64,000 bases of DNA, from assembly GCA_021292105.1 (NCBI GenBank), contig CM037868.1, positions 35,962,876 to 36,026,875 on the forward strand, given 5' to 3'. This stretch comes from Anadara kagoshimensis (Eukaryota > Mollusca > Bivalvia > Arcoida > Arcidae). The translations under genes were made by a program, and so were the position numbers. Of this stretch, positions 26,563 to 34,623 are shown in pieces (the stretch's first letter is position 1; every line of letters begins with the position of its first letter). Under the pieces are notes generated by a model, which had not been told where the DNA came from, ran no database searches, and worked only from the letters and a program-made list of their open reading frames with translations.

Positions 26563-27279
26563 ATGGACGTCACCACAGTATTGATGATATGCTCGATTTT
26601 TCTGTGTCCCAGATTGCCTTGTATGCAACAACAAGAGCAAAAAATTAACAATAATTTTCATGATGAAATTTCTTATGCAACAACAGAGGTAACAGATATT
26701 TATACAAGAAATTAGTTAATTGATAAAATTAACATTGTTAATTAAAACAAACAAAATCAACCCAAAAGAAAAGTTATAACAAAAATAAAAAATGGCATGA
26801 TAAACCTTTGACATTGCAATGGATGTTTGTAAGATTAAAGAGTAATCGCCTCTTTTGTCGCAATCTACATCACGCGAAATGTTTTTCATCTCTCAGAATT
26901 TGCTTGACGATATTTCTTTATAATCTTAGTAACGCTCTCCTACATCCGTTCTTCTACGCTTTCGATGTAAGATCGTATATTTTTAAAACTATGTCTTGTA
27001 TAAACGACTCAAATTTCTATCTTTTAGGGAGACAAGTCAGACAATTCGAAGATTATCGGAATAGCTGTTGGAGTTTCAGCTGCTGTTGTTTCAGTAGTGG
27101 TTATCATAATCGTGTTTAAGTTAATAATGAACTATTTTGGATCGTCTGCCAAAGTGAAAGATAATTCCATTCTTTATTCAACACCAAAAGCACCAGACAG
27201 AGTCACGAATGTTCGATTTAATCAAAGTGCGTTAGAAGAAGTTGAATGGAAATCCAAGACTCAAACACAGAAGGACTGA
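7221..27279 (+). CDS. VWA7-like: VWA7-like type I membrane protein (20 coding exons)
   Basis: The gene encodes about 1045 residues. Coding exons: 7221-7431, 8995-9117, 9699-9872, 10963-11029, 11695-11792, 12681-12863, 13919-14128, 15202-15321, 16631-16813, 17758-17888, 18485-18712, 19042-19118, 20384-20537, 21429-21598, 22278-22389, 23056-23248, 23763-23832, 25218-25447, 26279-26429, 27028-27279. All junctions are phase-consistent except exon 10 to 11. The domain order matches von Willebrand factor A domain-containing protein 7: signal peptide, N-terminal domain with HYEL and a Y-S-N-T-N-W-V-E motif, LTSGY, GKCSHGG, a VWA domain with DVTGS and GGGDDCPE, beta-rich segments, then a TM helix and ~50-residue tail. 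Most of the chain is extracytoplasmic, with many N-x-S/T sites. Human VWA7 is shorter (about 890 residues) and its function is poorly known. A 5' UTR intron is possible, because 'ccttacag' ends at 7198. Confidence 0.85.
8065..8165 (+). repeat. Family-1 repeat, truncated plus copy
   Basis: Middle part only, from 'tctgtgtccagg' to 'aacaggaggt', very close to the family consensus and therefore comparatively young. Confidence 0.8.
8400..8615 (-). repeat. Family-1 repeat, minus copy
   Basis: Shows 'aaaaacaaacatactaatcc', 'aatccagaagcaaagt', 'acacccgccacgtgtgtaat' and 'acatggaacta'. Confidence 0.83.
8995..9117 (+). CDS. VWA7-like: VWA7-like exon 2: N-terminal domain, GC donor
   Basis: The acceptor 'tctttcttctatag' joins exon 1 to give ..FLS-D-SDGLERF... 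The exon encodes a charged helical stretch (FERVINFIVQNNNEV). The nearby GT would leave phase 2 and run into a stop in the next exon. AAG|gcaagt, a standard GC-AG donor, restores the frame into GHYEL. Confidence 0.75.
9699..9872 (+). CDS. VWA7-like: VWA7-like exon 3: HYEL...NWVE motif
   Basis: Encodes HYELVSLRGK, the conserved LYTLQSFYS and TNWVEM, the most recognisable stretch of the VWA7 N-terminal domain. Donor CTAG|gtaggt, phase 1. Confidence 0.85.
10455..10700 (+). repeat. Family-1 repeat, decayed plus copy
   Basis: Keeps 'gccgtcatcaca', 'acacgtgacgggtgt' and 'cacttcccggt..gaagtttacgtg'. Confidence 0.65.
10963..11029 (+). CDS. VWA7-like: VWA7-like exon 4
   Basis: A 67-bp exon between 'ttgttttgtag' and ACAG|gtaaca. 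It encodes GLKDAELIDIAN and TCKNSY, matching the 'D-A-N-P..T-C' region before the Cys pair of VWA7. Confidence 0.7.
11695..11792 (+). CDS. VWA7-like: VWA7-like exon 5: LTSGY
   Basis: A 98-bp exon starting after 'tattatttggtag'. It encodes GQKHLGHCPNN, then KLTSGYKSGQD. The acceptor was chosen because it alone keeps frame with exon 4 (phase 2) and exon 6 (phase 1). The nearer 'catttag' at 11712 runs into a stop in the required phase. Confidence 0.72.
12681..12863 (+). CDS. VWA7-like: VWA7-like exon 6: GKCSHGG
   Basis: Encodes QGKCSHGGPQD, GINKET, SPHYHFHRHAAEAA and ATEHFLSGDG, the linker leading into the VWA domain. Donor GATG|gtgagt, phase 1. Confidence 0.85.
13919..14128 (+). CDS. VWA7-like: VWA7-like exon 7: VWA domain start with MIDAS
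   Basis: Carries SLAFVIDVTGSM, the first strand plus D-x-T-G-S metal-ion site of a VWA domain (T replaces the commoner S). YYVLSTFSDPG follows. Confidence 0.88.
14255..14445 (+). repeat. Family-1 repeat, decayed plus copy
   Basis: Keeps 'attttgattatacacgtggc', 'ccctggtagaagt' and the tail 'gatttggacataaattggta'. Confidence 0.7.
14908..14996. repeat. (TG)n(AG)n compound microsatellite
   Basis: About 23 TG dinucleotides directly followed by about 20 AG dinucleotides. Confidence 0.98.
15202..15321 (+). CDS. VWA7-like: VWA7-like exon 8: VWA domain middle
   Basis: Encodes AKINDLVVGGGDDCPEYAL. GGGD-x-PE is the third MIDAS-loop signature of this VWA subgroup. Phase 1 on both sides. Confidence 0.87.
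15830..16110 (+). repeat. Family-2 dispersed repeat, plus copy
   Basis: Marked by 'ggtcctttgggtagctt', 'aacatcttcaaaat', 'caagcactac', 'gaggaattgtattc' and 'acggccgta'. Other copies: 20690-20970 (minus) and near the intron-2 acceptor of all three GIMAP genes. Confidence 0.8.
16631..16813 (+). CDS. VWA7-like: VWA7-like exon 9: VWA domain core strand
   Basis: Encodes SIVYFFTDANAKD (VWA strand with TDA) and IQIHFLLTG. It ends with a basic cluster (AKKKRRS), a possible processing or flexible site. Confidence 0.85.
16845..17110 (-). repeat. Family-1 repeat, decayed minus copy
   Basis: Shows 'ttgctccggaaaggtaggta', 'acactctctacgtgt' and 'gaaaggaacatg'. Confidence 0.65.
17455..17745 (-). repeat. 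Family-1 repeat, full minus copy beside exon 10
   Basis: Nearly complete: 'actaattcatgtccgaaaca', 'acacccgccacgtgtgtaat', 'ggcaatcctggacacagaga' and 'gtgatgacagccata'. It ends about 12 bp before the exon-10 acceptor, so it lies inside the functional 3' end of intron 9. Confidence 0.85.
17758..17888 (+). CDS. VWA7-like: VWA7-like exon 10: end of VWA domain
   Basis: Encodes SIANATGGTIHDV and SLSQILETLLE, the final helix of a VWA fold. A strong donor GAA|gtaagt leaves phase 0, which does not fit either usable acceptor of exon 11 (see findings). Confidence 0.8.
18485..18712 (+). CDS. VWA7-like: VWA7-like exon 11
   Basis: Encodes VDLFIFKASF, QFYVDKSVTEVEIQL and VDLMNPNG, the beta segment directly after the VWA domain. 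The start is uncertain: the acceptor at 18484 needs phase 1 and the one at 18455 needs phase 2, while exon 10 supplies phase 0. Confidence 0.7.
19042..19118 (+). CDS. VWA7-like: VWA7-like exon 12
   Basis: A 77-bp exon between 'gtcattacag' and TTCT|gtaagt. It encodes ADVVNTTSNYTTWQTSG with two N-glycosylation sequons. Confidence 0.7.
20384..20537 (+). CDS. VWA7-like: VWA7-like exon 13: PGQW...LYPVTGNP
   Basis: Encodes DPSPGQWSI, IDFSHKIMDKG and LYPVTGNPIAG. All three align by eye with the VWA7 region 'P-x-T-G-x-W ... LYPLTQPVAG'. Confidence 0.85.
20690..20970 (-). repeat. Family-2 dispersed repeat, minus copy
   Basis: Reverse complement of the 15830 copy: 'acggccgtttcg', 'cttgggccaaaattatgaaa', 'aagctacccaaaggacc'. 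Confidence 0.8.
21053..21245. mobile_element. MITE-like element with ~50-bp terminal inverted repeats
   Basis: The left arm starts 'ggattcgccgccgtaccac' and contains 'taacgtttgtgcgga'. The right arm read in reverse starts 'gggttcgccgatgtaccac' and contains the same 'taacgtttgtgcgga'. The centre has a smaller palindrome around 'gacgtcgttttcgtg'. No ORF, and no clear target-site duplication. Confidence 0.75.
21246..21425 (+). repeat. Family-1 repeat, decayed plus copy
   Basis: Starts directly after the palindromic element: 'acacttggcgggtgtagcta', then a weak tail. It ends at the exon-14 acceptor region. Confidence 0.65.
21429..21598 (+). CDS. VWA7-like: VWA7-like exon 14
   Basis: Encodes a beta-rich segment, TVIKLIGDATQVSLSSLIL to ANVTMQSV. 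Acceptor 'tttattccag', donor GTG|gtaaac, phase 0. Confidence 0.75.
22278..22389 (+). CDS. VWA7-like: VWA7-like exon 15
   Basis: Encodes FFFKIRGIDTDGN and KVLLTLIPVYG, corresponding to the 'F-x-L-x-I-x-G-x-D-x-x-G' part of VWA7. Confidence 0.75.
23056..23248 (+). CDS. VWA7-like: VWA7-like exon 16
   Basis: Encodes LGNTTESFVAQLVDNQ, a beta-sandwich-like segment with 'N-x-x-x-x-F' features common in extracellular Ig-fold modules. The donor leaves phase 2. A MITE begins 19 bp downstream of the exon. Confidence 0.72.
23265..23455. mobile_element. Tc1/mariner-type MITE with TA duplication
   Basis: Termini CAGTAAAACCTCG (from 23267) and CGAGGTTTTACTG (to 23453) are perfect inverted repeats flanked by TA on both sides. 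The element is 187 bp and has no ORF. TA target duplication is characteristic of the Tc1/mariner/pogo group. It lies 18 bp into intron 16. Confidence 0.85.
23763..23832 (+). CDS. VWA7-like: VWA7-like exon 17
   Basis: A 70-bp exon that completes an ATC codon after 'tttctttttcag' and ends CAT|gtgagt in phase 0. It encodes TYTIQVSLRESNKTL. Confidence 0.7.
23850..24120 (-). repeat. Family-1 repeat, minus copy
   Basis: Shows 'aaacaaacatacttagcaat', 'aatccagaagaaaagta', 'acacccgccacatgtgtaat' and 'aacatggaactatgggatgt'. Confidence 0.8.
24215..24400 (+). repeat. Family-1 repeat, decayed plus copy
   Basis: Keeps 'ataaacgtggtgggtgtaac' and a tail near 24350-24395. Lies tail-to-tail with the previous copy. 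Confidence 0.6.
25218..25447 (+). CDS. VWA7-like: VWA7-like exon 18: Cys-containing
   Basis: Encodes HPTCNIINVEGNC, then VTPTNCTLYKWFAS, probably an extracellular disulfide-bonded segment. Donor AG|gtgaga, phase 2. Confidence 0.72.
25497..25532. repeat. (CA)n microsatellite
   Basis: About 15 CA dinucleotides running into CG-rich alternation. Confidence 0.95.
26279..26429 (+). CDS. VWA7-like: VWA7-like exon 19: membrane-proximal
   Basis: Encodes GTCCLDIVDIHILDTDG and CRLNFRDNG. The donor AAG|gtaaga leaves phase 0, which fits both exon 20 and its duplicate at 36473. Confidence 0.75.
26524..26562. repeat. (TCTA)n microsatellite
   Basis: About nine perfect TCTA units in intron 19. Confidence 0.95.
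27028..27279 (+). CDS. VWA7-like: VWA7-like exon 20: TM helix, cytoplasmic tail and stop
   Basis: Acceptor 'ttctatcttttag'. Encodes GDKSDNS, a TM segment (IIGIAVGVSAAVVSVVVIII) and a tail of about 50 residues containing YSTPKAPDRV, then TGA. A polyadenylation signal AATAAA lies at 27607. A paralogous copy of exactly the same length (252 bp) is at 36473-36724. Confidence 0.85.
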   Translation, partial: GDKSDNSKIIGIAVGVSAAVVSVVVIIIVFKLIMNYFGSSAKVKDNSILYSTPKAPDRVTNVRFNQSALEEVEWKSKTQTQKD

Positions 27280-27606
27280 TAACTTTTATATTCTAAATTT
27301 GTAAATTGGTGTTTGTTAATGACTTCTGAATTTGTAAATACACATGTAGTTGTTTTAAAGCAAAATATTAACAATATGACTGTACCTGTCTTCGATGAAA
27401 CATGCAGAAGCAATTGTATTTCAATTCCCGTTGAAAGACAATAGGCGTCTTGACCTTTGATGCGTAGTAGTTCCAGAAAGCACATGTCATACCACGTGGA
27501 TTTGTTTACAAACAGTATATTACTTGCAGTATTATTCTACTTTAAATAATTGCAATTTTAATCTTAACATGAAGATGTAATATTTGTTGTAAAACTATAT
27601 GACTAT

Positions 27607-27612
27607 AAATAA
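27607..27612 (+). terminator. Polyadenylation signal AATAAA of the VWA7-like gene
   Basis: The first AATAAA downstream of the TGA at 27277, about 330 bp into the presumed 3' UTR. Confidence 0.55.
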
Positions 27613-28320
27613 AAAATTGGCATGAAATACTTCGGATTATATTTTTCTTTGACAGCTGTCGGAAATCGGAGGCGGAGTCAAACTGTCAATCAGCAACAGT
27701 TTTGAACATCGGATTAACAAATATATTGGTACAAAATACTTATCTAAACAAACAAAAATTAATAAACAAAAATTGTAATATAAGAAATGACATTTCTGAT
27801 CATGGTTTTTCAAGGGGTAATATAAGATAGTGTGGTGCGTGCCAAATTTAAAATGAATGGCTTCGCTACCACAGTGGTCCCGAAGACTGAAGAGGCTATA
27901 CCCTATACACTCAAATTAAATACCTCTGTAATTTCAACGCTACAGTACATGTATGTTTCGTACCATCGTGTCTGTGAAAAAATCCTGGAATGAGCTTCGG
28001 TCATCCTATTTATACTGTGACATATGTGGACACACGTTTATCGCGACTTGAATAGATATAGATCTACGTGCCTAAAAATGGAAATCTGTCCTTTTTTAAC
28101 TTCTTCTTCTTTGTATTATATTATTATTATTATTAATATTATTATTTACTTTTATTATCAATCATAAAATGAGAGATTTTGTCAATTCGCTTACCAAAGG
28201 TCGCTTTATGTTTAACACTCCTTTTTTCTCTCAATCTAAATGTTTAAATTACAAAGTGAGTCACATGTAGAGGCTATCGAAGATATTTTAACGTTTTAAA
28301 GTTTTCACCGGTTTTTCACC

Positions 28321-28353
<33 letters not shown>

Positions 28354-28854
28354 TTGCTTAAGGAGGTTGCTTGTGTTAGAATCGGTACGTTTTTTGTATT
28401 TTCCATAGCAACTGCAACAATCCAATGTTATTCGGGAAGAGCATGGATAAACTTTCTCAAACTAGGAATGGTGTTCACAAGTTTCAGTTTCCTTCATTAA
28501 GTGGCAAATAATCATATTGTAGATCAAGTGTTTTTCCCGATTAGACCACCGTGGCCTTATTCGTTAATATTTGAATTCGCGTTTGAAATTTTATTCAATA
28601 CAACATATGCATGTCAACATAGAAATTTCCGTGTGCTGGAAATATTCGCGTTATATTTGAATTCCCAAAAAGAAAGACTCGCGAATTCATGCGAAAATAA
28701 ATCTCTCGCGAAATAAAAGTAATCTACAGTATTATAAGAGCAGCCGAGACAGGTTTATTTGTAAACAGGAGTGCCAAACGAAAAAAAACCGTAAGCAAAA
28801 TGCCAAACTTTCTTATTTTAGGATTGCTATAAAATAGGCTTCTTATAAAAAATT

Positions 28855-29190
28855 GTTAAGCCAGGTATATTTCAAGCCTATGCTTATCAAGGCACTCAAA
28901 TATTTTATGGCTGTCATCACAGTATTGTTGATAAGCTTGTTGTCTCTGTGCCTAGTATTGCCCTGGATATATGTGACGTCCCATAATTCCATATTCCTTT
29001 CACACAATTATGATATACACTCGCGGAGGGTGTAGCTAGCTAAACAGTAGGTACTTACTCTTCCGGAGCACGCGGCCTCACTTCCCTGGTGGAAGTTCAC
29101 GTGTCTAACTTGACTTGTCAGTTCCAAAGTTTTATTTGGCTTCTATTGTGATTGAGACATTGATTAGTTTGTATCTTTTTGATAATAATA
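28855..29190 (+). repeat. Family-1 repeat, full plus copy in block A
   Basis: Runs from 'aagccaggtatatttcaagc' through all landmarks to 'gacattgattag'. The orthologous position in block B is 41040-41370, so insertion preceded the duplication. Confidence 0.85.
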
Positions 29191-29739
29191 ACCATGCTCT
29201 TTACTTGTCAATTATGCCTTGAATTCCAGTTGACCGTATTGATGGAAACTCTAGACAAATTATAGTATGAGCTTATCAGTTCGCTTGCAGAAGATGGGTA
29301 TTCCAGGTAATTCCGTTTCCTTCATCATCCTAAAACTGGCCGTCTGGATATAAATAAATTGTGTCTGGGACGTGAAACATCACTCTTCACAACTTCCACC
29401 ACAACAGGTGGTGGTTTCAAATTACACACTGTTCTAAAAATCTTCAATGTTCCCATTCTTACCGATTTATTAACGATCTATGTATCTCGCTTTATATGAA
29501 CATCTTTAGTTTAAATGATGTTATTTTTACATGAACTGTTAAAGTGTAGATCAATTTCGTCATGGACACGTAGAAATGCGAAAAAACGTCCAAATTGATA
29601 TTTAATGTTTGACTTATTCTGTTCAATCTCGATTTCTATTCTTTAAAAATAATCATTATTTTGCATAATTAACACGCCCGTAATTGTTCAAACCTGCTGA
29701 AACAATAAAACACAAACCGCTTCACGAATAATATGATTA

Positions 29740-30000
29740 ATACTGTTGACAAGTTTGATGTCTGTGTGTCCAGGAGTGCCCTGGATATATTTGACGTGTC
29801 ATAGTTTTATGTTCCTTTCACACAATTTTAATTACACACGTGGCCGGTGTAGCTAGCTAAACAGGAAGTGCTTACCCTTCCGGAGCACTCGGCCTCACTT
29901 CCCTGGTGGAAGTTCACGTGTATAGCCTTACTATAGTCAGTTTGTTCGAAAGTTTGGATTGTGACTCGGATATGGATAAGTACTTTTGTTTTTGATTGAT
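29740..30000 (+). repeat. Family-1 repeat, second plus copy in block A
   Basis: Near-consensus middle and distal parts. The matching copy in block B is 41895-42170. Confidence 0.85.
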
Positions 30001-30879
30001 GTAATTTGCGCACACCTGCTATAGCAGAGCATACCTTAATGAATGATTGAAACACATAACGTCAATTCTTTATTAACAGAACTTTTAAACATTACTCATA
30101 TAACTAACAAAGTCTCATATCATATTGTTTGATTTGACATATTTATTTAATATATTTATTTAATCAGCCATCAGAATCACAGAACAAAGTAATAACTTTG
30201 AGGTAACGATTATTAAACTTTCATGGTTAGAACACATGTTTGTATCATAAATGTCGTTAAAATATAAGTTTAAAAGACGCCTATCGTAAGTCAATAAAAA
30301 TCAAGTCTCCTTTCACAATGGAGTATAATATCGTTATCTTTAGATTTAATTTTCTCCGTTTCTCCGAAAAACACGAAATTCACAATATTATAATATATAA
30401 TATATAATCCCCATTTCTTGTCAACAAGATAAACTCATTTACATAATTTGACACGGAGTGTATGCATTTTACACAGGGTTTTACAAAAACAATGCGGATT
30501 GGCTCGGTTTACGTCCGCTTTGATTCTCAATGAATAAAAAACGTACCGTTTGTTAAAGATTTAATTTTTGAAAAAAATTTAAAATGTATTAATTTTAATA
30601 TTTAAATTAGACTTAAAGAGACAGAAATGGGAATTCATTCGTTACATACTTTTAAAAGAAGTGAATAGGGATTTCAAACCTGTCTGAGTCAACATCACGT
30701 TGATCCAGATGAAAATTCCCATACACCCTGTTTCGGAATTATAAAGTATGACGCATATAATGTAACTTAAAAGATTAAAAATTGGATAGGCAAGGTGTGT
30801 ATGCATTTTTAAATCAAAAAGTGATGATCATCTTTTTTGCTAGAATAATAACCAACTATTTGTCTACTAATGATTCATT
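30001..30879. other. 3' flank of GIMAP copy A
   Basis: AT-rich, with no ORF of interest. It probably contains the 3' UTR of copy A. A minus-strand AATAAA lies near 30070-30075. Confidence 0.4.
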
Positions 30880-32878
30880 TTATTTCTCTTCAAAATACTC
30901 CATATCGGTATCTGAAACGGTTTCGTCATCGTCATCTTCTAGTGATTTACTAGCATTCTCAACAAAATCCTTTATATCGCCTTCTGACTCGATGTTATCA
31001 TCGTTAAAATCAATGAGTGAAATAACTGCAAAAATAGGTGTCACAATAGCTGCCAAGACTCCTCCAACTAGCACGAAGGGGGCCGCTAGTACCCCACCGA
31101 GAAATCCTCCAAACCCAATACCAATTGTTTTCAAAACTTGTAAAACTTTTCTTCCAATGTCTTTTTTTGCCACCGTATCATCATCTTGTAACTTCTGTCT
31201 CAATTCTTCCCGCAACTTCAATGCATCCATTTCTTTACGAAATTCATCATTGATACTTTTAGTTTTCTTTATAACAACGTGCTCATATTTTTGTTTAATT
31301 CTCGTGTCGATTTGTATCATTTCTATCTCTTCCAAATCCCGTCCTAATCTCTTATTCTCTGCCTCTGCTTTTGCCTTTATTTGCTGTTTTGCTTGCTCTG
31401 ATGATTTCTCAGTTAAAGCAATGAGAAGATCAGCTTTCTTTGCCATTAGGGTTTTAACGCGCTGATCAATTTTGCTTTGGATTTTCTTTTCCAATTTTTC
31501 AAACAATTTATTTGTGTAATGGCCCTTGTTCATTTCTACCGTTTTGTCAATCAAATCAAATAAACGTTTAACCTGTTCTTCGCACTGACTCCTGTTGTTG
31601 AATGGCACATATCTTTGATTACACATATCCAGTAATTCGGACAGGTCTTTAGTCGCAGTATTTAAATACTGTTGAACATCTTGTTCATCATGTATTAGGT
31701 CATCTTCATGGGTAAAAACTATAATTGCATGTTCAAACACCTGTTTGGTGAGATGCCATTTAATGAAATCGATCGTCTTCTTACATTCATAAGTATAACG
31801 TTGTTTGAAACTCAGCACGATCAGTAAGGCATGAGGTCCTGGAGAACACATTAAGTAACTTTCCATTATAGCATTTTGGAACTCAATGTCCGTCATCGTT
31901 GTGTCGCATACACCTGGTGTGTCCACGATCGATACTACACGACCAAATCTCTTCTTGGAACTGTAGGCTGCACGTCTGGTAACAGAATGCGAAGCCATGT
32001 TTGATTGAAATGTCTTCTCTCCTAAAATTGTATTACCAGTAGAGCTTTTTCCAGCGCCAGTAGGACCCATAATCAGTATTCGGACAGGACGACCTTTATA
32101 TAACTTCTCTAAATAACCTGTGAAAAAACAATTATATTTTGGTCCTTTGGGTAGCTTTTAAACATCTTCAAAATAATTTCGGTTTTATAATTTTGGTCCA
32201 AGCACTACTAATGACGAATTGTATTCTATAACGACCGTCAAGTGCTGTAAAATTAAAACTGGTATATGTAATTTACCCCCCAAAAAAATTTAAATAATAT
32301 TATGAAGACAACAATAATACATTAGCTTGCCAAATCCCGAATTTACAAATTTATTTGTTAGCAACTTCCATAAGTTCCTAATGTCGTTACAAGTATTACC
32401 GTTTTAACTATGATGTAAACACATTAAAACTGGAAAAGCAGGAATATTGCTACATTGATAAAACAAGTTGTCGATAGATAAATGAAGTCATCAAGTTTGA
32501 TCAAAGGTCCTCATACATGTATAATGCTTTTCGTTGGTGTCATAATTTAAGGAAAAGTTCTGATTCTGATGTGAAGAATTAGAATCTTCTTAATTTAAAC
32601 TCACTTTTGGTAGATGGCATCCAATAACTAAGAAATATCTACAAAATGAACACCTAAGCACCCGGCATCACTTCCGTAGAAGACGTTTTTACCCTAATTT
32701 ACAAGCTGTAAATGTTTTACTTTTGCTTCCAGAAAGTGGATTGGTATATTTGATATTGGCAATTTTATGCTTTCATTAAGCCTTTAAATGATCACTTGAT
32801 GTCATATTCAACTTTTAGTGTCCAAATATTAACTGATTGTTTATTCACATTAATAATATGTTTACCTTTATCAGCCAT
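30880..32878 (-). CDS. GIMAP/AIG1-type GTPase, copy A (intact, 416 aa)
   Basis: Coding parts on the minus strand are 32878-32866 (MADK plus one base) and 32117-30880, joined in phase 1 as MADKG-YLEKLYKGRPVRILI. The G domain of an immunity-associated GTPase has G1 GPTGAGKSSTGN, the G2 region, G3 DTPG, the family-specific box SPGPHALLIVL, G4 THED and G5 near RYVPFNNR. Residues ~215-320 are a charged coiled coil. A Gly-rich hydrophobic segment (IGIGFGGFLGGVLAAPFVLV onwards, ~335-370) is followed by an acidic tail with EDDDDE. The membrane segment suggests anchoring, as in tail-anchored GIMAPs. A non-coding first exon lies at 34544. Bivalve GIMAPs are expanded and linked to immune responses; this copy is the only one here with an uninterrupted tail. 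Confidence 0.92.
32118..32865. other. Intron 2 of GIMAP A with family-2 repeat
   Basis: The acceptor side (32125-32265) is a family-2 repeat ('ggtcctttgggtagctttt', 'caagcactacta', 'acgaccgtcaag'). The remainder is AT-rich with a short decayed family-1 scrap near 32640-32760. Confidence 0.7.
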
Positions 32879-32904
32879 CGTGTCTCAAGTTAACCACTCA
32901 CCGC
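32866..32904 (-). CDS. GIMAP A exon 2 (5' UTR end plus first 13 coding bases)
   Basis: A 39-bp exon between 'ttattttag' and AAAG|gtaaac on the minus strand. The ATG at 32878 starts MADK. The same exon is conserved at 44979-45017 and 51912-51950. Confidence 0.8.
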
Positions 32905-34426
32905 CTAAAATAAATAAGAAATAAAGAAAACAAAAGTGTCGATAAAATTATCCTTTTAAAGATATAAAAACAGTTGCTAATAAATTCTTTTGAAATCAAT
33001 CCCAGAATATGTGTCAAACACAAAGACTGCTTTTGAATGCATTATTTACCATTTATCATAAAAATCCTTATGTCGGACTTACATAGTGGTAGGTGTTCAC
33101 TGTTTAGTTATAGTAATATTGATGCTCCATGGCTCTAACCAATCCAATTTCTTTACTAGGAGTCCAGTCCCTAAATACGCGAACTTGAAAAATTGAGATC
33201 GAGTGATCTGGAAAGGTAAGCAAATTCAGTTAAGCTTGATAAACCCCTTACGTTTGTAATAAAAAAATGAGAATTTAAGGTACACCGTACTATAGGGTGT
33301 AAAATACAGATATATCAGTCACGTGTAAGATTATGAATAAAGCGGCTGTTTAGTACAAATACCAAAGTCCTCGAAAGTCTAAGGGACGTGCCTTATGTAC
33401 AAATTCTAATTTGTAAAATATCATAATAATAATAACAACTACATGTCGATTCAAAAAGTACCCCTAAATTTCCAAAAAGAGACGTCACCCCTTGTACAGA
33501 ATCTAATATCATTTGTTTCAATATTTTACTGTAGTAGGTATTAAAAAATTAAGAAACCCTTTTAATAAGAATCTAAATTATGTATACACAACGTTTCATC
33601 TACTTGTTGACAAAAATATCGTGATGTCAAATGATTTTTTAAATTCCAACTGTTTAAATGTCAATTAAAATCTATAAAAATTAAATTATTTTCTTGAAAC
33701 AGTTAAACACACAGATAAATATATTAGGAAAATTGATCTATGATGTTAATTATATGAAAACGTTGCGTTGAAAGTTGATTTTCAGATAATATTAGCGGCT
33801 GCAAATAAGCGGCTGCGTACAAGGCTGAATTATAAGAAGTATTTGAAGATTGTATGGTAAAATTGAAATAAGGCCAGCGATGATTGATGAATTTTCTTCG
33901 TGTTTATTTTCTTGCGTGTATTTTTAGTTCATTTGCATCTTTTAATTTTTTGGTCGCACAATTGTTGTTATATTCGTCAAAGTTAACACTAAATTTTTTA
34001 TACCCGTTTTAGAATAACCTGGCAATTCTCCCGACATGACTCCCATAGAAAATCTATGAATTAAGGAAGAAAGTAGCTGAGGATAATCCTAGATGAAATC
34101 ATACTCTTTGAAAGATCATGCAAAGTCACTGGTATACTATAACAAGCGCAAAGTGCAAATAATTTTTTGAGAGTACACGAAGGCGAATAATAGCCGTCAT
34201 CAAAGCAAGAGGAGAATCAACTAAAAATTAACTCTAAATTATAAAAGCTGTTTTTTTTTATAAAATGGGTCATTTTTAATCTTTAGTTCTTCTTAAATAC
34301 AGAAACAATGGTGTGGAGTTTCTTTTTTAAAATTTTGTTGTTACTTTTTGAACGGACCTGTATCATAATAATAATAATAATAATAATAATATAATAATAT
34401 AATAATATTATTATTATTATTATTAC

Positions 34427-34476
<50 letters not shown>

Positions 34477-34543
34477 CATTATTTATTATTAATAATTATT
34501 ATTAAATCAATGATGTATAAAATTGAGCAATATACACACTTAC
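32905..34543. other. Intron 1 of GIMAP A
   Basis: Contains a decayed minus family-1 copy (about 33160-33330) and a long ATT/ATA microsatellite (34368-34475). The rest is unremarkable AT-rich sequence. Confidence 0.65.
34368..34475. repeat. (ATA)n/(ATT)n microsatellite in GIMAP A intron 1
   Basis: A trinucleotide run switching from ATA to ATT. Equivalent arrays lie in intron 1 of copies B (about 46420-46545) and C (50735-50835). Confidence 0.95.
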
Positions 34544-34623
34544 CTTTCCTTTCAGTTCAGAACCCGCAGTTGAATTATGAAGCGAACTCTAGATCTTAAA
34601 TAGTATTCAAATAACGTCACGTG
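34544..34623 (-). promoter_or_regulatory. Promoter module and non-coding exon 1 of GIMAP A
   Basis: Minus-strand order: CACGTGACGTTAT (34623-34611, E-box overlapping a CRE-like TGACGT), TATTTAAG about 9 bp later, GCGGGTTCTGAAC (34567-34555) and a consensus donor GGAAAG|gtaagt at 34544. The same order is found upstream of copies B and C. Confidence 0.65.

Larger units (their letters stand above)
7432..27027. other. Contents of the VWA7-like introns
   Basis: Intron 1 has family-1 copies (8065, 8400) and a 'cctctatata..ctatagaggacac' inverted-repeat-like stretch (about 7780-7930). Intron 3 has a decayed family-1 copy (10455-10700). Intron 7 has a family-1 copy (14255) and a TG/AG microsatellite. 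Intron 8 has family-2 (15830-16110). Intron 9 has two minus family-1 copies. Intron 12 has a 'dispersed family 4' piece (19330-19530, also at 59100-59260). Intron 13 has family-2 minus and the palindromic element 21053-21245. Intron 16 has a MITE. Intron 17 has two family-1 copies. Intron 18 has a CA microsatellite. Intron 19 has TCTA repeats. Nothing else stands out. Confidence 0.6.

Noticed and set aside
30782..31465. 227-codon plus-strand ORF
   Set aside because: Antisense shadow of GIMAP copy A. The GTPase motifs are on the other strand.
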